Origin: Peptococcaceae bacterium BICA1-8
Lineage (GTDB): Bacteria > Bacillota > Peptococcia > Peptococcales > BICA1-8
Length of the DNA stretch: 33,837 nt
Reading direction: 5' to 3'
Assembly (NCBI GenBank): GCA_000802045.1
Contig: JUEF01000071.1
Location: forward strand, 1 to 33,837
Every line of letters starts with the position of its first letter. The first letter of the stretch is position 1. This document shows, one piece after another, positions 29,683 through 33,837 of this stretch. Made by a program: the position numbers and the translations under genes. Below the pieces are notes generated by a model that ran no database searches, was not told where the DNA came from, and saw only the letters and a program-made list of their open reading frames with translations.

Positions 29683-31086
29683 ATGGCGAGTTTTTTGGAA
29701 AGAGTAAAAAATACAATAGAAAAATATCAGATGCTAGCTGTGGGAGATGTAGTATTGGTAGGAGTATCAGGTGGTCCTGATTCCATAGCCCTTTTGAATA
29801 TTCTTTTTCTTTTAAAGGAACAGTATCAATTAAATCTTTTTGTTGTTCATGTAAATCATATGTTTAGAGGAGAACAAGCACGAAGAGAGGCGGAATTTGT
29901 TGCTGAATTAGCAGAAAATCTGGGGCTAGGATATAAGATATTGGACAGGGATGTGCCGAAGCTCATTAGAGAACAAGGACTTTCTCCCCAGGAGGCTGGG
30001 CACCAGGTACGCAAACAAATATTTCTGCAGCTTGGTCGGGAAATCGGAGCGCAGAAATTGGCCCTGGGTCATCATGCTGAGGATAGAGCCGAGACATTAC
30101 TCCTGCACCTAATTCAAGGTACCGGTCTTGAAGGCTTAGCAGGGATGCCGCCGGTCAACGGATGGACTATTAGACCTCTAGCTCAAGCATATAAAGACGA
30201 AATAATTAATTATTGCAAGGAAAATCAATTGACTTTTTATTTAGATCCCAGTAATAAAAAAACTATTTATCTGCGCAATAAAATAAGGCTTGAGCTTTTA
30301 CCCTATCTTAAAAAAGAGCTTAATCCCCAGATAGTGGAGTCTTTATTAAAGCTTGAAAACATTGCTGCTGAAGATAACCGGTTTCTAGATGAATTAACCG
30401 ATAAATTGCTGCCAGACTTTTTAATATCCTCTCAAAAGGGTAAGCTTATATTAAGCACTACGAAATTGAATGGAGAACATCCGGCACTAAAAAGAAGGAT
30501 CTTTCGCAAGGTATATAATATAATGCGCCCAGAAGAACAGGGACTCAGCTTTAATCATGTAGAAAAGCTTGCAGAGCTTTGTCAAGCAGATAAAGGCGCC
30601 AAGCAGCTTAATTTACCAAAGGCTATAGTTGTTAAAAAAAAATATGACTATCTGGAATTTCTAGATGAGAAAGTTCACTTTACAGAAAGAAATGAAGGGT
30701 TTACAGCTCTATGGGAGATACCGGGGAGGGTTGAACTGTCTAAAAATCATACTTTTAATGCCTTTTATACGGATACCAAGCCTGATGGATTTAAGGACTT
30801 TTATCAAGTGACTTTGGACGGGGATAAAATTGGGTCTCCTTTAACAATACGGCAAAGAAAGCCCGGTGATCGAATTAAGCCTTTAGGTATGCAAGGGACC
30901 AAAAAACTTAAAGATATATTTATTGACCAAAAAATTGCTAAAGAAGTGAGGGATAATGTACCGATAGTATGTTGGAGTGAAGAAATTATTTGGCTCCCGG
31001 GAATTACTCTGAATAACGATTATAAAGTAAGCTCCGACACAAAAATGTACTTGAACTTAGAGCTGATTTGGGATGAATATGTTTGA
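29683..31086 (+). CDS. tilS: tRNA(Ile)-lysidine synthetase TilS
   Basis: TilS converts C34 of the CAU-anticodon tRNA-Ile to lysidine, so that it reads AUA as isoleucine. The 467-residue product has the N-type ATP-pyrophosphatase loop GVSGGPDSIALL (P loop at residues 29-34), then HVNHMFRGEQARREAEFV and LALGHHAEDRAETLLLHLIQ. The C-terminal tRNA-recognition domain reads LTIRQRKPGDRIKPLGMQGT and KKLKDIFIDQKI. ATG 29683 is preceded by GGAGG. In B. subtilis hpt (hypoxanthine phosphoribosyltransferase) follows, but here it is missing and ftsH comes next. Confidence 0.96.
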   Translation: MASFLERVKNTIEKYQMLAVGDVVLVGVSGGPDSIALLNILFLLKEQYQLNLFVVHVNHMFRGEQARREAEFVAELAENLGLGYKILDRDVPKLIREQGLSPQEAGHQVRKQIFLQLGREIGAQKLALGHHAEDRAETLLLHLIQGTGLEGLAGMPPVNGWTIRPLAQAYKDEIINYCKENQLTFYLDPSNKKTIYLRNKIRLELLPYLKKELNPQIVESLLKLENIAAEDNRFLDELTDKLLPDFLISSQKGKLILSTTKLNGEHPALKRRIFRKVYNIMRPEEQGLSFNHVEKLAELCQADKGAKQLNLPKAIVVKKKYDYLEFLDEKVHFTERNEGFTALWEIPGRVELSKNHTFNAFYTDTKPDGFKDFYQVTLDGDKIGSPLTIRQRKPGDRIKPLGMQGTKKLKDIFIDQKIAKEVRDNVPIVCWSEEIIWLPGITLNNDYKVSSDTKMYLNLELIWDEYV

Positions 31087-31195
31087 AAAATCGGGCGTAT
31101 TATGATAGAGTATATTGGTATTAATTAATCTAGTTTAACTGTACCTTTTTCCGGGTACTGACAAATTTGGCTGACATTTGAGAGGAGGTAAATAT

Positions 31196-33151
31196 TTGAA
31201 CCGAGTTTTTAAGAACTTAGCTATATATCTATTAATAGTTTTAATAGCAGTTTCTGTCCTGCGCTGGACAAATACCCCCCAAGAGCAGGAAATACCCTAT
31301 AATAATTTTTCTGAATTTATTACTGCTGTAGAAAAGGGAAAAGTTAATGAAGTAAATATCATTACCGAAAATAATTACCAGGTAATAACTGGTGTGAACT
31401 CCGATGGTAAGGAATTTACTATAGAGGCTCCAAAAAATTATCCCTATTTGATTGATACACTGTTGGCGAATAATGTTGCATTTGACCAAGAACCTACACC
31501 TACACCACCTTGGTGGACGGGGGTCTTGTCAACATTACTTCCCATACTGTTGTTAATTGGTGTCTTTTTCTTTATGATGCAGCAAACTCAAGGCGGCGGC
31601 GGCCGGGTAATGCAGTTTGGTAAAAGTAAAGCTAAGCTCCATACTGATGATAAAATACGGGTTACTTTTGCTGATGTGGCTGGTGCCGATGAGGTCAAGG
31701 AAGAATTAGAAGAGGTCGTAGAGTTTCTGAAATTCCCCAAGAAGTTTACCGTTTTAGGTGCAAAGATACCGAGAGGCGTTTTGTTATTTGGACCTCCTGG
31801 TACTGGTAAAACCCTTTTAGCACGGGCTGTAGCTGGGGAGGCTGGTGTTCCTTTCTTTAGTATAAGTGGTTCCGATTTTGTAGAAATGTTTGTTGGTGTT
31901 GGTGCCTCCAGGGTTAGAGACCTGTTTGAACAAGCCAAGAAAAATGCACCGTGTATAGTCTTTGTCGATGAGATTGATGCCGTAGGCCGTCAAAGGGGAG
32001 CAGGCTTAGGCGGTGGTCATGATGAGAGAGAGCAAACATTAAACCAATTACTTGTTGAAATGGATGGTTTCAATGTTAATGAAGGTATAATCATAATTGC
32101 TGCTACTAATAGACCGGATATTCTAGACCCTGCACTACTACGGCCAGGACGTTTTGACCGTCAGATTACTGTTGATAGACCCGATGTTAGAGGTCGGGAA
32201 GAGATTCTAAGGGTTCATGTTAGAGGTAAACCTCTTGCAGAAAATGTTGATTTGGCAGTTATAGCTAGGGGGACACCCGGATTTACTGGAGCTGATTTAG
32301 CCAATCTCGTAAATGAGGCTGCTCTTCTGTCAGCACGCCGCGCTAGAGAGACCATTACGATGACTGAGCTAGAACAGTCAGTTGAGCGTGTCATTGCCGG
32401 TCCGGAGAAAAAATCTAGGGTTATCAGCGAGTTTGAAAAGAAAATTGTCTCTTACCACGAAGCCGGCCACGCCTTAGTGGCAGAGCTTCTGCCCAATTGT
32501 GATCCACTGCATAAGGTGTCTATTATCCCTAGGGGTAGAGCGGGCGGTTATACCCTGTTATTACCTCGGGAAGATAGAAACTATATGACCCGATCCCAGC
32601 TTTTAGACCAAATCACCATGATGCTGGGAGGCAGGGTTGCTGAGGCCATTGTTTTAAATGATATAAGTACAGGAGCTCAGAATGACTTAGAAAGGGCTAC
32701 TGGTACAGTTCGGAAGATGATTACAGAGTGGGGTATGTCTGACGAGCTTGGCCCCATCACTTTTGGCAATAAACAGGAACAGGTTTTCTTAGGCAGAGAT
32801 CTTGGTCGAGACCGCAATTACAGTGAGGCTGTTGCCTTTTCTATTGATAAAGAGGTACGAAGGATTATGGAAGAATCTTATCAAAAGGCAGAAAAACTGT
32901 TGCGGGATAACATCAATAAGCTCCACTTAATTGCTCAAACATTAATGGAGAAAGAGGTTATTGTGGCTGAAGAATTTGCAGAATTAATGGAAAAGGTAAC
33001 CCTTTTACCTAAACAAGGTGATGATGAAAGAACTCCTCAGGCTACTATTAAAGCAGACGAAGAGGTAATCAACTTAGATGATAATGGCCCTGAGGACACT
33101 ACCATAAAGATTACTTTTAGGAGTGATAATGAGTGGAACAGACTTTTGTAA
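31196..33151 (+). CDS. ftsH: ATP-dependent zinc metalloprotease FtsH
   Basis: FtsH is the membrane-bound AAA+ protease that removes misfolded membrane proteins and regulators. The 651-residue protein has two N-terminal membrane helices (about 4-23 and 107-130). The AAA domain has Walker A GPPGTGKT near 199, Walker [18 protein letters not shown] and the second region of homology [11 protein letters not shown]. The zinc site HEAGH is near 421. The C-terminal acidic tail is typical of Firmicutes. The start is TTG 31196 (N-terminal MNRVFKNLA, as in B. subtilis MNRVFRN), with AGAGGAGGT 6 nt before it; an upstream in-frame TTG at 31178 lacks that site. It overlaps ndk by 19 bp. Confidence 0.98.
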   Translation: MNRVFKNLAIYLLIVLIAVSVLRWTNTPQEQEIPYNNFSEFITAVEKGKVNEVNIITENNYQVITGVNSDGKEFTIEAPKNYPYLIDTLLANNVAFDQEPTPTPPWWTGVLSTLLPILLLIGVFFFMMQQTQGGGGRVMQFGKSKAKLHTDDKIRVTFADVAGADEVKEELEEVVEFLKFPKKFTVLGAKIPRGVLLFGPPGTGKTLLARAVAGEAGVPFFSISGSDFVEMFVGVGASRVRDLFEQAKKNAPCIVFVDEIDAVGRQRGAGLGGGHDEREQTLNQLLVEMDGFNVNEGIIIIAATNRPDILDPALLRPGRFDRQITVDRPDVRGREEILRVHVRGKPLAENVDLAVIARGTPGFTGADLANLVNEAALLSARRARETITMTELEQSVERVIAGPEKKSRVISEFEKKIVSYHEAGHALVAELLPNCDPLHKVSIIPRGRAGGYTLLLPREDRNYMTRSQLLDQITMMLGGRVAEAIVLNDISTGAQNDLERATGTVRKMITEWGMSDELGPITFGNKQEQVFLGRDLGRDRNYSEAVAFSIDKEVRRIMEESYQKAEKLLRDNINKLHLIAQTLMEKEVIVAEEFAELMEKVTLLPKQGDDERTPQATIKADEEVINLDDNGPEDTTIKITFRSDNEWNRLL

Positions 33152-33582
33152 TGATAAAGCCAGATGGAGTACAGAGGGGTTTAGTAGGTCAAGTATTACT
33201 AAGATTAGAAAATAAAGGGCTAAAAATTAGTGGGTTAAAGCTGATTAAGGTTACAGAAGAAATGGCGGGCTCACATTATCAGGAGCATCAGGGCAAAGGT
33301 TTTTATGCTGGGTTGATTAACTATATCACTAGTGCTCCTGTAGTAGTAATGGTTGTAGAAGGAAAAAATGCCGTGCAGGAAGTAAGGAAAATTAATGGTG
33401 CAACTAATCCCTTAGATGCCCTGCCAGGGACAGTCAGGGGAGACTTTGCCCAGGATATCGGACGGAATGTAGTTCATGGCTCAGATAGTGTAGAGAGTGC
33501 CCAAAGAGAAATTGATATTTACTTTGAACCTCGGGAACTCCAGGAGTACAACTATCTGCCAGAACAATGGCTATATGAATAA
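33133..33582 (+). CDS. ndk: Nucleoside diphosphate kinase
   Basis: Ndk balances nucleotide pools by moving the gamma phosphate from ATP to NDPs through a phosphohistidine. The 149-residue product has the N-terminal [18 protein letters not shown], the [20 protein letters not shown] nucleotide segment and the active-site histidine in [19 protein letters not shown] 33133 lies inside the end of ftsH (19-bp overlap), with TAGGAGTGA upstream. The next ATG (33151) would cut off the conserved first strand, so GTG is right. ndk after ftsH is not the Bacillus order. A terminator follows. Confidence 0.97.
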   Translation: MEQTFVMIKPDGVQRGLVGQVLLRLENKGLKISGLKLIKVTEEMAGSHYQEHQGKGFYAGLINYITSAPVVVMVVEGKNAVQEVRKINGATNPLDALPGTVRGDFAQDIGRNVVHGSDSVESAQREIDIYFEPRELQEYNYLPEQWLYE

Positions 33583-33590
33583 CTAAACTT

Positions 33591-33621
33591 GGAGCATCTC
33601 CTGCGGGAGGTGTTCTTTTTT
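33591..33621 (+). terminator. Terminator after ndk
   Basis: GAGCATCTCC (33592-33601) pairs with GGAGGTGTTC (33606-33615), two G-T pairs, loop TGCG, followed by six T. Confidence 0.85.
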
Positions 33622-33745
33622 AAGGAAAAACTCAGAGAGGTGAGAATAAATATACCAAGAAGATAGATAATAAAAAGTATACATAATTTTTAAAAGGAAA
33701 AATTTATCATTTGTCGAAAATAACTTTAATATCATTCAATGCTTG

Positions 33746-33775
33746 TGTCAGATGCAAAATGTTCACCAAAAAGTA
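33746..33775. repeat. TGTCAGATGCAAAAT repeat, related to the copies at 136-224
   Basis: Starting TGTCAGATGCAAAATGTTC, it matches 136-165 at 23 of 30 positions by my count, and the TGCYTG before it also matches. A weaker partner (TATCAAGCGAACC) may begin at 33782. Confidence 0.5.
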
Positions 33776-33806
33776 GTATACTATCAAGCGAACCTGAAAT
33801 AATTTG

Positions 33807-33837
<31 letters not shown>

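Noticed and set aside
31588..31938. Antisense frame inside ftsH (116 codons)
   Set aside because: It lies entirely opposite the conserved AAA domain, and its Ser/Thr/Pro-rich translation is typical of shadow frames. The same holds for 6108-6524 opposite prs and 28872-29225 opposite spoIIE.

Overview
This window is a low-GC chromosomal segment from an endospore-forming Firmicute, most likely a member of the Clostridia (Peptococcaceae or a neighbouring family). All genes I can support lie on the plus strand. The backbone follows the Bacillus subtilis order ispE - purR - spoVG - glmU - prs - ctc - pth - mfd - spoVT - yabM - mazG(yabN) - yabO/rqcP - yabP - yabQ - divIC - yabR - spoIIE - tilS - ftsH. 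The additions point to Clostridia: a FadR-type GntR regulator and a MobA-like nucleotidyltransferase after ispE, a PrsA-like foldase after mfd, HU between mazG and rqcP, a SpoIID-like lipoprotein before yabP, an amino-acid ABC transporter between yabQ and divIC, and Ppx, a zinc ribbon and a SPOCS-like protein before spoIIE. The genus cannot be fixed from the sequence alone.

Layout. 1-337: spacer with a terminator and three tandem degenerate repeats that look like insertion-sequence ends. 338-2703: ispE, GntR, nucleotidyltransferase. 2843-7407: purR, spoVG, glmU, prs, rplY/ctc. 7727-13654: pth, a small PrsW-like membrane protein, mfd, prsA-like foldase. 13986-19389: spoVT, yabM, mazG, hup, rqcP and a SpoIID-like gene. 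19584-23045: yabP, yabQ, then a putative structured RNA leader and a three-gene amino-acid ABC transporter. 23315-25501: small HTH protein, divIC, S1-domain protein, Ppx, zinc ribbon. 25700-33582: SPOCS-like protein, spoIIE, tilS, ftsH, ndk.

The genes combine housekeeping (isoprenoid, UDP-GlcNAc and PRPP synthesis, translation, transcription-coupled repair, membrane proteolysis, cell division) with sporulation. Sporulation-type promoters are legible: a sigma-H match before spoVG, a sigma-G match before spoVT, and before spoIIE a sigma-A-like promoter with a 21-bp spacer and an overlapping 0A-box-like sequence, as expected for a Spo0A-activated promoter.

The most interesting unexplained sequence is 20386-20690: a strong promoter, about 230 nt with two domains closed by long-range helices, and a perfect 15-bp terminator directly before the ABC transporter. 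I could not match it to a riboswitch or T-box class I know. The second theme is the spacers. They carry several dispersed repeat families: an 89-bp element with three GATGCATC octamers at 29-bp spacing, present in two inverted copies; a TTTCGCTTCGCTAG family; a TATTTAACCACGG family; GTAGGG palindromes. They also hold many unrelated microsatellites with 6-8 bp units, mostly heptamers. No tRNA, rRNA, CRISPR array or intact transposase gene is visible.
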